Made by a program: the position numbers and the translations under genes
Shown: piece by piece, positions 23,861-31,824 of the stretch
Numbering within the stretch: position 1 is the stretch's first letter
Layout: each line of letters opens with the position of its first letter
The notes under the pieces: generated by a model
The model's input: the letters and a program-made list of their open reading frames with translations, nothing else
Databases searched by the model: none
Told to the model about the DNA's origin: nothing
Source: an uncultured Eubacteriales bacterium
GTDB taxonomy: Bacteria > Bacillota > Clostridia > Christensenellales > Aristaeellaceae
Assembly: GCA_902798105.1 (NCBI GenBank)
Contig: CADBVG010000007.1
Coordinates: 97,960 to 144,786 of the forward strand
DNA length: 46,827 nucleotides
Direction: 5' to 3'

Positions 23861-25021
23861 TTATTTTCCTTGCTTCCGTGCCTTAGGCAGCAGCGCCGCG
23901 CCCAGCAGGGCGAGTATGATGCCCCAGCGCAGCAGGCCGCCCCAGAATTCCACAATGCGCAGCTCCCGCGTGCCGATGCGCACCAGTCCCGCTGAGCTTG
24001 CGATCAAATTCCAGAATACCTTTGTGATGGACGACCATTCCACGAAGTTGTCAGGCACCCACTCGGTGAAAATGTACACCGGCTGCACGGAAAAGGTCAG
24101 CAGCAGCCAGGTCGCGCCCACCAACGCGGCGTAGCATACCAGCGTCAGCGCGATGATGCCCACAAGCCTGGGGATCATCTCCCGGAAGTAACGCTGTTTC
24201 AACGCTTCCCGGTAGCCCGCAAACCAGCCCATAACCCGGTCGGTCAATCGCAGGAACACCCCGTACAGCGCGTACAATCCCACGATCAACAGCAACAGGC
24301 GGGGCAGTATCGTGCGGCGCATGGCCTCCTTGTTCAGGTCGATCAGCTGGCCGTCCTCAGTCCATTTTTGGACGCCAGCCAAAAAGGTGTTGGCCCAGCC
24401 GGAACCGCTGCGCGGCCTGGCGGACATCGTCAGGGTCTCCAGGGAGATACCGTTGGTCACCGCGGCCTTCAATGGAATGTAGGCGTCATAGGGCACGCCA
24501 TCCCCCACGCCTCGCCCGCCGAACACGCTGCCGCCGTGCCTGACGGAACCAACCACGCTGAATTCCACTTCATTCAGCTTGACGGTGGCCGATTCCGGCA
24601 GCGTCGAGCCAAACAGCCTGATGACCAGGTCCTCATCCAGCACGATCACCGCCGTACCATGTTGTAGCTCGAGTTCGCTGATGCGCCGCCCGGCCTTCAA
24701 AAAGCGGGGATAGACCTCCAGCCAGCCCTCGTCCATTGCGATCAGGTTGACGTCGGCGTACCCAGTGTCGGAGGAAAGCTTGATCCTGCTGATGCCGCCG
24801 CCGAGGGCCATGCCGGCGTAATTGACGCGCTGCGACTCCAGGACTTCCTTCGCCTTTTCCAGGGAGGCGTCGATGGTGGCATTATTCTCCCCCGCTTCCG
24901 GCGCGAGAATCGTATACTGAAGCACATTGGGGGTCTGGCAAAGCATGACCATCGCCCACAGAGCCATCGCCGCGCCCAGGGCCATCAGCACCCAGGGCAG
25001 TATGCGCCTGCGATATTTCAT
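23861..25021 (-). CDS. FtsX/MacB-like permease subunit
   Basis: A 386-residue protein with one N-terminal membrane helix (about 9-29), a large extracytoplasmic domain (about 30-235) and about three further helices (near 240-260, 285-312, 362-380), the topology of MacB/FtsX permeases. The outer domain has features of the MacB periplasmic core, such as ELELQHGTAVIVLDEDLVIRLFG and VEFSVVGSVRHGG. It is the last gene of the operon, 15 bp after an HlyD-type adaptor gene, the usual MacA-MacB pairing. No LolD/MacB-type ATPase is encoded in the operon or elsewhere in the window. The family assignment rests on topology and local motifs. Confidence 0.65.
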   Translation of the reverse strand: MKYRRRILPWVLMALGAAMALWAMVMLCQTPNVLQYTILAPEAGENNATIDASLEKAKEVLESQRVNYAGMALGGGISRIKLSSDTGYADVNLIAMDEGWLEVYPRFLKAGRRISELELQHGTAVIVLDEDLVIRLFGSTLPESATVKLNEVEFSVVGSVRHGGSVFGGRGVGDGVPYDAYIPLKAAVTNGISLETLTMSARPRSGSGWANTFLAGVQKWTEDGQLIDLNKEAMRRTILPRLLLLIVGLYALYGVFLRLTDRVMGWFAGYREALKQRYFREMIPRLVGIIALTLVCYAALVGATWLLLTFSVQPVYIFTEWVPDNFVEWSSITKVFWNLIASSAGLVRIGTRELRIVEFWGGLLRWGIILALLGAALLPKARKQGK

Positions 25022-25036
25022 GTTATGCGCCCCCGA

Positions 25037-26398
25037 TCAGTCCTCAGATTCATCTTCGTCGGAATCCGACTGCACGTACTGCATCACGGTATCGCCGCTG
25101 CGGATATTGCGGTCCTCGCCATAGGCGATGAGATAGGCGCTCAGGTCGTCCTGCACCGACACCTTCTCGGAGGTCATTGCCACCACATTGACCTTCTTTT
25201 CCTCGATCTTGTAGGTGTCCCCTGCGAACGCGCCTTCGTTGCGCTTGGCAATGAAGACATAATAATCGGGTTTGGTGCCGCGCACCACATTGGTATCCAG
25301 CAGCGTGGTGGCTTCCCGGGCATTGTAGACCAGGATCATGCTGGTGCCGGTTTCGAGGATGCTGTAAACGCTGCCCACCGCATTGATGAGCTGCTTGGTC
25401 ATCTCGATGTCGCAGTATTTCTTGTTCTCGCTATCAGTGCCGATGCCGAGAACCTTGCTGGAAACGCCGCTGTCGGATTCCATGGAGACGTCCATGCCCT
25501 CCGTCACGGTGCGCGTTACATTGGACAGGTCCGCCCGCAGCACGGGCAGCGTATTCTCAGGCGTGATAGTGAACATCGGCTGGCTGCCGTCATAGGTATC
25601 CCCCGCGTTCACCTTCATCTCCGCCATATACCCGTCGTGGGGCGCGGTGATGGCCTTGGCGCTGTCGTTGAGGGCCACCAGGTTGCGCAGGCCCTTCTCC
25701 GCGTCCTCGAGCTTTTCCTGCTGCTCCTTGCGCTCGGTGATGTAGGACCACACAGTGTCGTCGATGTTGTAGCGCGACACGCTTTCCATCGTTTGCTGTG
25801 CCTTTTCCAGGGCCTCGTTGGCGCTGCGCCAGTCGTCGATCAGCTTTTTCAGGGTGTCGCTGGCGTCCTCGGGATAGCCGGTGTCCACCCGCTCAAGCTT
25901 TTCCTTAAGCAGCTGGGAATCCATGTCCATCTCCTTGTCGACAGCGTTGTGACGGGCCTGCTGCAAGCCGTAGTAGGCGTCGGCATAGGCCTGGTCCCGC
26001 TGGTTTATGCGGGTCTTGCGGTTCTTGTTCTCAATGGAGAGCAGCTGCGCGGCGGCGGTATCGTAGTCCTGCTGATACTGCTTGTATTTGGCGTCGTAAT
26101 CGGCAACTTTGGCCTCTACGATCACCTCGCCCGCCTTGACCGTATAGCCCGCGCGGGAATTGACGTTCACAATGCTCAGCGTCAGTCCGTCGCTCAGGGC
26201 GAAGCTCACTGGCTCCACCGTCGGGAAGGCGGGCTTGCAGGTCAGCTTGATCCGCTCCTCCAGCTTGCCCTTCTTCGGCGTAACCAGGCGCACCTTGGGC
26301 GTGGTAATTGTGCGCACCGTACCGGAAAAGAACATGCACAGGGCCACAAAGATCGCCAGGAATACGATGCCCCGGATGGCAAATTTCTTCAAATTCAT
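25037..26398 (-). CDS. HlyD/MacA-like membrane fusion (adaptor) protein
   Basis: A 453-residue protein with one N-terminal membrane anchor (about 7-29). It has a split lipoyl-type domain (VNSRAGYTVKAGEVIVEAKV near residue 80 and AITAPHDGYMAEMKVNAGDTY near 250), a long helical hairpin between them (about 95-235, rich in Gln, Lys and Glu), then beta-barrel segments and an acidic C-terminus (DSDEDESED). This is the plan of adaptors that connect inner-membrane exporters to outer layers. I chose ATG 26398 (MNLKKFAIRG) because AGGG precedes it and the membrane segment follows at once; starts at 26419 or 26440 are possible. Confidence 0.82.
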   Translation of the reverse strand: MNLKKFAIRGIVFLAIFVALCMFFSGTVRTITTPKVRLVTPKKGKLEERIKLTCKPAFPTVEPVSFALSDGLTLSIVNVNSRAGYTVKAGEVIVEAKVADYDAKYKQYQQDYDTAAAQLLSIENKNRKTRINQRDQAYADAYYGLQQARHNAVDKEMDMDSQLLKEKLERVDTGYPEDASDTLKKLIDDWRSANEALEKAQQTMESVSRYNIDDTVWSYITERKEQQEKLEDAEKGLRNLVALNDSAKAITAPHDGYMAEMKVNAGDTYDGSQPMFTITPENTLPVLRADLSNVTRTVTEGMDVSMESDSGVSSKVLGIGTDSENKKYCDIEMTKQLINAVGSVYSILETGTSMILVYNAREATTLLDTNVVRGTKPDYYVFIAKRNEGAFAGDTYKIEEKKVNVVAMTSEKVSVQDDLSAYLIAYGEDRNIRSGDTVMQYVQSDSDEDESED

Positions 26399-26446
26399 CG
26401 CAGATACCCTCTCTGTCATCGAATCGCCCCGAAGGGGCATGGCGCG

Positions 26447-27319
26447 CTATTTCAGCTCCGTCAGCTGCACGCCCGACAAAATGTCGTTCAGGAAGTAAAG
26501 GTAGATAAACAGCGCCGGCAGTATGTACAGCGCCGCGCCGGCAAACACGATCTTGGCGTTGGAGCCCGCCAGCCGGTTGAATTCCACCGACAGCGGATAG
26601 AGATCCGCTCGCTGGCTCAGGTAGGTCATGGGCTGCTCCACCAGGTTCCAGCAATCGGCGAAGGACAGCGCGATGGCCGCGCCAATCACCGGCCGGCACA
26701 CCGGAATCACCACGTAGCTGTAGCAGCGCAACGTGCCCGCGCCGTCCATCTGGGCCGCCTCCAGCAGTTCGTTTGGCAGGCCCAGCATGAACTGGCGGAT
26801 CAGAAAGATGTAAAACGGCGAAAACCACATCGGTATGATCACCGCCCACACCGTGTTCAGAAGCCCGATGGTGCGCAGTGTCAGCACGTTAGGCACCATC
26901 GTGACCTGAAACGGCAGCAGCATCAGCATGATGATGCCGAAGAATATGGCTTCGCGCCCCCGGAAGCGGAAGCGGCTGAGCGCATAGGCCATCATCGGGA
27001 TCACCACCGCCTGGCCCAGCAGTATGAGCACCGCGTAGACAGCGGAATTGACGAACATGCGCAGTATGGACATGTCCAGTACCAAAATCTCATAGTACTG
27101 GCTCAGAGAAAAGACCTTCGGGGAGAGCTTGAGTTCCATCCACAAGGCGTTGTCATAGTTGCCCCGGGTCTTCATGAACGCGTCGATTTCATCGGGCGAA
27201 CAGAACGAGTACAGTATCGTTACCACCACGGGCACCAGCATGATGATGGCCAGCAACCCCAGCACCGACCGGGTAAACAGCTTCCTGCCCCCGGGCTGTC
27301 GAACCGTCAGCTTTTCCAT
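26447..27319 (-). CDS. Carbohydrate ABC transporter permease, MalG/UgpE type
   Basis: A 290-residue protein with six membrane helices and the conserved EAA-loop LEAAQMDGAGTLRCYSYVVIP, which docks the ATPase. The segment YALSRFRFRGREAIF and the C-terminal ILSGVQLTELK are typical of the MalG half of CUT1 sugar importers (the usual ending is a variant of GLTAGAVKG). I chose ATG 27319, which has GGGGGTG about 8 bases upstream; a GTG at 27328 is the alternative. It starts 16 bp after the MalF-type gene. No MalK/MsmX-type ATPase is encoded nearby, so a shared ATPase is needed. Confidence 0.93.
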   Translation of the reverse strand: MEKLTVRQPGGRKLFTRSVLGLLAIIMLVPVVVTILYSFCSPDEIDAFMKTRGNYDNALWMELKLSPKVFSLSQYYEILVLDMSILRMFVNSAVYAVLILLGQAVVIPMMAYALSRFRFRGREAIFFGIIMLMLLPFQVTMVPNVLTLRTIGLLNTVWAVIIPMWFSPFYIFLIRQFMLGLPNELLEAAQMDGAGTLRCYSYVVIPVCRPVIGAAIALSFADCWNLVEQPMTYLSQRADLYPLSVEFNRLAGSNAKIVFAGAALYILPALFIYLYFLNDILSGVQLTELK

Positions 27320-27335
27320 TTCAGACACCCCCGGT

Positions 27336-28190
27336 TCAGGTCAGCCGCTTCAGCAGGCGGCGCTGGGTCAGAAACAACACGCCGAACAGCGCGAACACGA
27401 TCACCGCAAAGCTGTAGGCGGCCGTTGTCACGTTCTGGTAATTCAGCTTGTTGTACATGTTGTTCATATAGTGTTGCAGCGTATAGACCGATTCATCCGG
27501 ATAGGAGCCACTGATGAAGTAGACCTCCTTGAAGATCTTGAAGGCGTTGATCCACTCCAGTATGATGACCAGGAACGCGGTAGGTACGATCATCGGCAGG
27601 GTGATGCCAAAGGTCTGACGCAAAAAGCCCGCGCCTTCCAGCGTGGCGTACTCATACAGGGGTTCGGGAACGGCCTGTATGGCCGACAGGAATATGATGA
27701 CCGCAAAGCCCAGATTTTTCCATACGAACAGCAATATGATGGGCACGCGCATTTGGCTGCCCTGGAGCCACATCACCCGTTCCATGCCCAGGGCGACCAC
27801 GATGCGATTGATCACCCCGCCGAAGTCAAAGATCACCAGCCAGAACAGCAGCATGGCCGAGGATGGCATCAGGTAGGGCAACAGCACGCTGTTGCGAAAA
27901 AAAGCGCCCTTGGGCCGCAACCGGTTCAGCAGGGATGCGATGGCGAAGGAAAACACCCATACCAGCGGGGCGCAGATCAGCGACAGCTCGAGTGTATTCT
28001 TCAGTCCCAGCAGGAACATCTGGTTTTTCCATATGTCGGCGTAATTGGCCATGCCCACGAAGGCGTTTTTATAAGTGCCGTCGGTCAGGCTGTAATAGAT
28101 CCCTCCGAAAAAGGGCACCACATAAAACAGCAAGAGCCCAAGCAGGCCGGGCATCAGGAACAGCCAAACGGATTTCTTGCGAATAAACAC
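27336..28190 (-). CDS. Carbohydrate ABC transporter permease, MalF/UgpA type
   Basis: A 284-residue, six-helix permease beginning MFIRKKSVWLFLMPGLLGLLLF. The EAA-loop is YEYATLEGAGFLRQTFGITLPMI, and FKIFKEVYFISGSYPDESVYTLQHYMNN is the conserved stretch near the C-terminus of the UgpA/LacF group. GTG 28190 is the start: GGAGG lies 5 bases before it, while a start at 28241 would add 17 hydrophilic residues without a Shine-Dalgarno. It forms the membrane pore with the MalG-type partner. Confidence 0.93.
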   Translation of the reverse strand: MFIRKKSVWLFLMPGLLGLLLFYVVPFFGGIYYSLTDGTYKNAFVGMANYADIWKNQMFLLGLKNTLELSLICAPLVWVFSFAIASLLNRLRPKGAFFRNSVLLPYLMPSSAMLLFWLVIFDFGGVINRIVVALGMERVMWLQGSQMRVPIILLFVWKNLGFAVIIFLSAIQAVPEPLYEYATLEGAGFLRQTFGITLPMIVPTAFLVIILEWINAFKIFKEVYFISGSYPDESVYTLQHYMNNMYNKLNYQNVTTAAYSFAVIVFALFGVLFLTQRRLLKRLT

Positions 28191-28278
28191 TGTGTCCTCC
28201 CATGACCGGCGGGAACGGGCCGAAGCCCATCCCCGCCGCAATGGAGATTATTATGATTTATTATCGGTCAACGTCCCG

Positions 28279-30567
28279 TCAGTTGCCCTCCAGGCGGCGC
28301 ATCTGCACCTTCCTGTCGATGCCTGCGAGCATCTCGTTCAGGTCGATCTGACCGCCCAGGTACTGCTCAATCAGTTCCTCGGCCTCAGCGCCCTGGCCGA
28401 TGCCGCTTTCCTCTTCGGAAGACGTATCGGGGTAGAGCCAATTATAAATGGAGATGTTGATGTTGTCGTCATGGGCGCGATACCACTCCAGCTCCTTCGG
28501 AGAGACATCCCAGCTGTTCTCCTCGGCGTAGGCGTAGCTCTTCTCCACATCCTGGATGTCCTGCTCCATGCTCTGCTTTTCATCCGCCGCAGCCTGCTCG
28601 TACGCCGCGCGCGCCGCTTCAATATCCTGCTTGAACTCATCCAGCATGAGCTGGTTCTGCTCGCCGCGGACCGGCTCGTTCAGGTCGGGGTTGATGCAAT
28701 AGCGGGTCTGAATGGACAGGTTGTCCACCACTTCGCCGACAAAGTCCAGCGCAGCTTCGGCGTTCTTCGAGAAGGGGTTCACCACAAGCACAGTCGAATC
28801 CAGCACCAGATAGGCGGGCTGGTCCGGGGTAATGTGCATCAGCACGGGCGTGAACTGGCTGTAGAAGTTGCCGATGCTGCAACCTGTGCTCGTCTGCATC
28901 AGCACTGACTCCTCATCGTAGGCATCCAGCATAAACGCCTGCTCGTCTTCGTCGGAGGGGCAGCCCAGCGCCGTGAAGTCGATCTTCTCCAGCTGCTGGA
29001 GCAGTTCATGCACCATCGGGCTGTCGTAGCCCATGTCGGGGTTGGTGGCGTTTACATAGTACTGATAGTCCAACATAATCATGTTCATCAGCTCGTAGCG
29101 CACATCCGAATCGGTATAGCCGCTGGAGACCAGGTGCAAGCCGTTCTCTTCGGTCAGCTTGCCCTGCAGGCCCGCCAGGAAATCCATGAAGCCAGACCAG
29201 CTGTCGGGCACATCGGCCAGGGTCATGCCCAGCTTTTCCAAGGCCGCTTCATTGATGCCCACGGACCAGCTGTAGGTGGACAGCGGCAGGGCGACCAGGT
29301 GGCCGTCGGTGGACAGCTTTTCGCGGACGGAGGGATACATGGTATCCGCCAGCGCCTTGACTTTCTCGTTGCCGTCCAGTTCCATCAGGTAGCCGCGATT
29401 GTGCAGGGCTTCGAAGATCGAACTGGAGGTGCTCAGCACGTACACATCGACGCGGTCGTCCCGGTTCATCATGTTTTCAATCAGGTTTTCCACTTCGCTG
29501 TACTCACGGGACAGCACAACGCTGACATCGCCGTGGGCATTGGCATAGCGGTAATAGGCGGAGTTCACGCTCTCATTCCAGAAGCTGTCGCTGATCCTCA
29601 GCTTGCTCTGGGCCTTCTGGGCGGGGTCCAGGTTCCGGATGCCGGCGCCCTCGCTGCAGAAGGCATAATAGCCGCCATCCAGTATGCAGCCCGGCGCGGA
29701 GGTGTAGGCCTCGATGGGCATCTCGGTGATACCCTCGCTGACGATGCCGTTCTGAGTATCCACTACGCAGACCTCGCCGCCCTTGATGCAGTAGATGGTG
29801 TCCGTGCCGGGATCGTAGGCCAGCCCGATCAGGGGCGTATAGTTTTCAACGGGAATCTCGCACAGCGGCTCCACGCTGTCTTCGGCGGGATTGTAGCTGA
29901 GCAGCGTCACCGCATCGTCCGTCTCGGCATCGTAGGCCTCGACCAGCAGGGTGCCCTCCTTGTAGGGCGTAATGGTATAGGCGCCCACCAGCAAGTCGAC
30001 ATCCCGGGTTTCGCCGCTGGCCAGGTCGATGGCCAGCGTATGGTAATCGCCCATGCTGTCATAATAGCGGGCAAACGCCTGACCGCCCATGCCCAGGATG
30101 CTGTCGGGCTGGATGGGATAGGAGCTGTTGTCATAGTATTCCACCAGGTCATTCCAATCCACATCGCAGACCTTGGTGCTCTTGAAGGTGTTGTCGCCCT
30201 GAAGCGTCAGCTCGGTCACAGTCGCGCCCTTGAACTCGGTGTCTTCATCGTACGCGGTGATCAGGTTCAAGGAGTACAGCTTGCCGTCAGCGGCAAAGGG
30301 CAGCATGGCATATTCAAAACTGGCACCGACATCACCCATGTCCTCCGGCAGCTCGATGCTGTATTCCTTCAGGTCGGAATCGCCAACCTTATAGGTGTAC
30401 AGCGTGCCGTAGCTGACCATGTAAAGGGTATCTCCCTGGGAAAAGCCATAGCTGAAATTGAGCCTGTTTTCGTTGGAAATGCCCAGGACCGCGTCGCCCT
30501 CGGCGGCGAATGCGGGAACACAGGCCAGCGCCAGCACCAGGGCCAGCAGAATGCAGATTTTCTTCAT
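28279..30567 (-). CDS. Oversized extracellular solute-binding protein with N-terminal propeller-like module
   Basis: A 762-residue secreted protein. The signal peptide (1-22) ends AFA-AEG. Residues about 30-315 form repeated short beta-blades (DTLYMVSYGTLYTYKVG, GKLYSLNLITAYDE, GTLLVEAYDAE, DTIYCIKGGEVCVVD), suggesting a propeller. Residues about 322-640 resemble family-1 solute-binding proteins: RVDVYVLSTSSSIFEALHNRGYLMEL, VALPLSTYSWSVGINEAALEKLGM, and VNPFSKNAEAALDFV near 596. A helical, charged tail follows (645-710). There is no clear lipobox (ALAC lacks the usual -3 residue), so anchoring is uncertain. Ordinary sugar-binding proteins have about 400-450 residues. Its genes for the partner permeases follow directly. 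Confidence 0.8.
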   Translation of the reverse strand: MKKICILLALVLALACVPAFAAEGDAVLGISNENRLNFSYGFSQGDTLYMVSYGTLYTYKVGDSDLKEYSIELPEDMGDVGASFEYAMLPFAADGKLYSLNLITAYDEDTEFKGATVTELTLQGDNTFKSTKVCDVDWNDLVEYYDNSSYPIQPDSILGMGGQAFARYYDSMGDYHTLAIDLASGETRDVDLLVGAYTITPYKEGTLLVEAYDAETDDAVTLLSYNPAEDSVEPLCEIPVENYTPLIGLAYDPGTDTIYCIKGGEVCVVDTQNGIVSEGITEMPIEAYTSAPGCILDGGYYAFCSEGAGIRNLDPAQKAQSKLRISDSFWNESVNSAYYRYANAHGDVSVVLSREYSEVENLIENMMNRDDRVDVYVLSTSSSIFEALHNRGYLMELDGNEKVKALADTMYPSVREKLSTDGHLVALPLSTYSWSVGINEAALEKLGMTLADVPDSWSGFMDFLAGLQGKLTEENGLHLVSSGYTDSDVRYELMNMIMLDYQYYVNATNPDMGYDSPMVHELLQQLEKIDFTALGCPSDEDEQAFMLDAYDEESVLMQTSTGCSIGNFYSQFTPVLMHITPDQPAYLVLDSTVLVVNPFSKNAEAALDFVGEVVDNLSIQTRYCINPDLNEPVRGEQNQLMLDEFKQDIEAARAAYEQAAADEKQSMEQDIQDVEKSYAYAEENSWDVSPKELEWYRAHDDNINISIYNWLYPDTSSEEESGIGQGAEAEELIEQYLGGQIDLNEMLAGIDRKVQMRRLEGN

Positions 30568-30599
30568 TGCGATATATCTCCTTTATTTGATTGTCACTT

Positions 30600-31790
30600 T
30601 CAATGCGCATCCTCGCCGGCATCCTCATCGGCCAGCACATCTCCGGAGCCGTCGTCGTGCGTATATACGCTCACCGTCATGTCCAGGCGCACGGTATCGT
30701 CGGGGGTAAAGTCCACATAGGCGGTGTACTGGGCGTCGCTGGTCTTGTCGGTCTGCTCCTCACCCACGCGGGATATGCTGGACACCACGCCTTCCACCTG
30801 GCGTGTGCCATCCATGTCCCACTCAAATTCAATGGACACCTTGTCGCCCTCGTGGATCTCCTTCAGATCCAACTCCGATACCTTGATGGCGATTTGCAAT
30901 GCCTCCTCGGGGTAGATGGAGATCAGCTTGCCATTCTTCTCCACGGCGCTGCCCTGGGAGGCGTCCACGGTAGCCACAATGCCGTTCAACGGGGAGCAGA
31001 TGACGTTATCCATGGCGTACAGGCCGTCCAATACGCCTTCCACCGTCTCGAACAGCACCTCTCCGCGCTCCACGTGGTCGCCTACCTGCACGTGCAGCTT
31101 CAGCACGCTGCCGGTGCCCTTGATGGCCACGGCGGAGTTTTGCTCGATCGTGCCGCGCCCGATGCGGCTGGCAGAGGAATGGTCGGCGTCGCGGTAGATG
31201 CCCACCGTCTCCCCCATGTAGAAATCACCGCTGGTAACCTCCAGCTTGTAGCTGGTATAGCTCGCGCTGCTTCCGCCAGAGGAGCTGTCGCTCGACCCGC
31301 CACTGTCGCCGGAAGTCGCGCCGCCCACATTGGTGACCACGGCGGTGCCCACGTGGGTGCCGTCCTTGGTGCAGGCCAGGTGCACGCGTTCGCCGATGTG
31401 GATGTAACGGGTTTCGCTGCTGTTGTAGGCCTTCTCGGTGGTGGCCGAAACCACATAGCGGTTCACCGGCTCCAGGTACATCTCAGCACCGTAGCGCTCG
31501 GTGATGCCCTCGCACTGATCGCCCTCCCTGGCGAAGATGCCGCTGACGGTGCCGTCCATCTCAGCGAACACCTTGGTGGTCCGAATGGTGGCCACAGGCT
31601 CGCCGATCTTCACGGGATCGCCCTTTCGCAGGTTGATCTCATCCACGATGCCACCGAACGGCGCGTTGACCACGATGGTTTTGCTGGATACGACCGTGCC
31701 CTGGAAGGTCACCTGGGCCAGCGCGGGAACGCCCGCCAGCATGGCCAGCGTCAGGATCAGTCCGCAAATACGTAGCTTGGATTTCCTCAT
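30600..31790 (-). CDS. HlyD-type secretion adaptor with two lipoyl-like domains
   Basis: A 396-residue protein with a signal or anchor segment (1-26, ending GVPALAQ). The first lipoyl-like half-motif reads VVNAPFGGIVDEINLRKGDPV and is followed by FAEMDGTVSGIFAREGD; a second pair is LKLHVQVGDHVERGEVLF and VICSPLNGIVATVDASQGS near residue 250. A Ser/Gly-rich linker (GGATSGDSGGSSDSSSGGS, about 155-175) separates two halves. Beta-barrel segments and an acidic tail follow. ATG 31790 has GGGAGG 8 bases upstream, which settles the start against 31850. There is no long helical hairpin, unlike the second adaptor of the operon. Confidence 0.78.
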   Translation of the reverse strand: MRKSKLRICGLILTLAMLAGVPALAQVTFQGTVVSSKTIVVNAPFGGIVDEINLRKGDPVKIGEPVATIRTTKVFAEMDGTVSGIFAREGDQCEGITERYGAEMYLEPVNRYVVSATTEKAYNSSETRYIHIGERVHLACTKDGTHVGTAVVTNVGGATSGDSGGSSDSSSGGSSASYTSYKLEVTSGDFYMGETVGIYRDADHSSASRIGRGTIEQNSAVAIKGTGSVLKLHVQVGDHVERGEVLFETVEGVLDGLYAMDNVICSPLNGIVATVDASQGSAVEKNGKLISIYPEEALQIAIKVSELDLKEIHEGDKVSIEFEWDMDGTRQVEGVVSSISRVGEEQTDKTSDAQYTAYVDFTPDDTVRLDMTVSVYTHDDGSGDVLADEDAGEDAH

Positions 31791-31824
31791 GGATTCAGCC
31801 TCCCTCATTGGTCGTTGGCTGCTC

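Noticed and set aside
28279-30567. Lipoprotein lipobox in the solute-binding protein
   Set aside because: ALAC has Ala at -3, not Leu/Val/Ile, and a better type I cleavage site (AFA-AE) follows.
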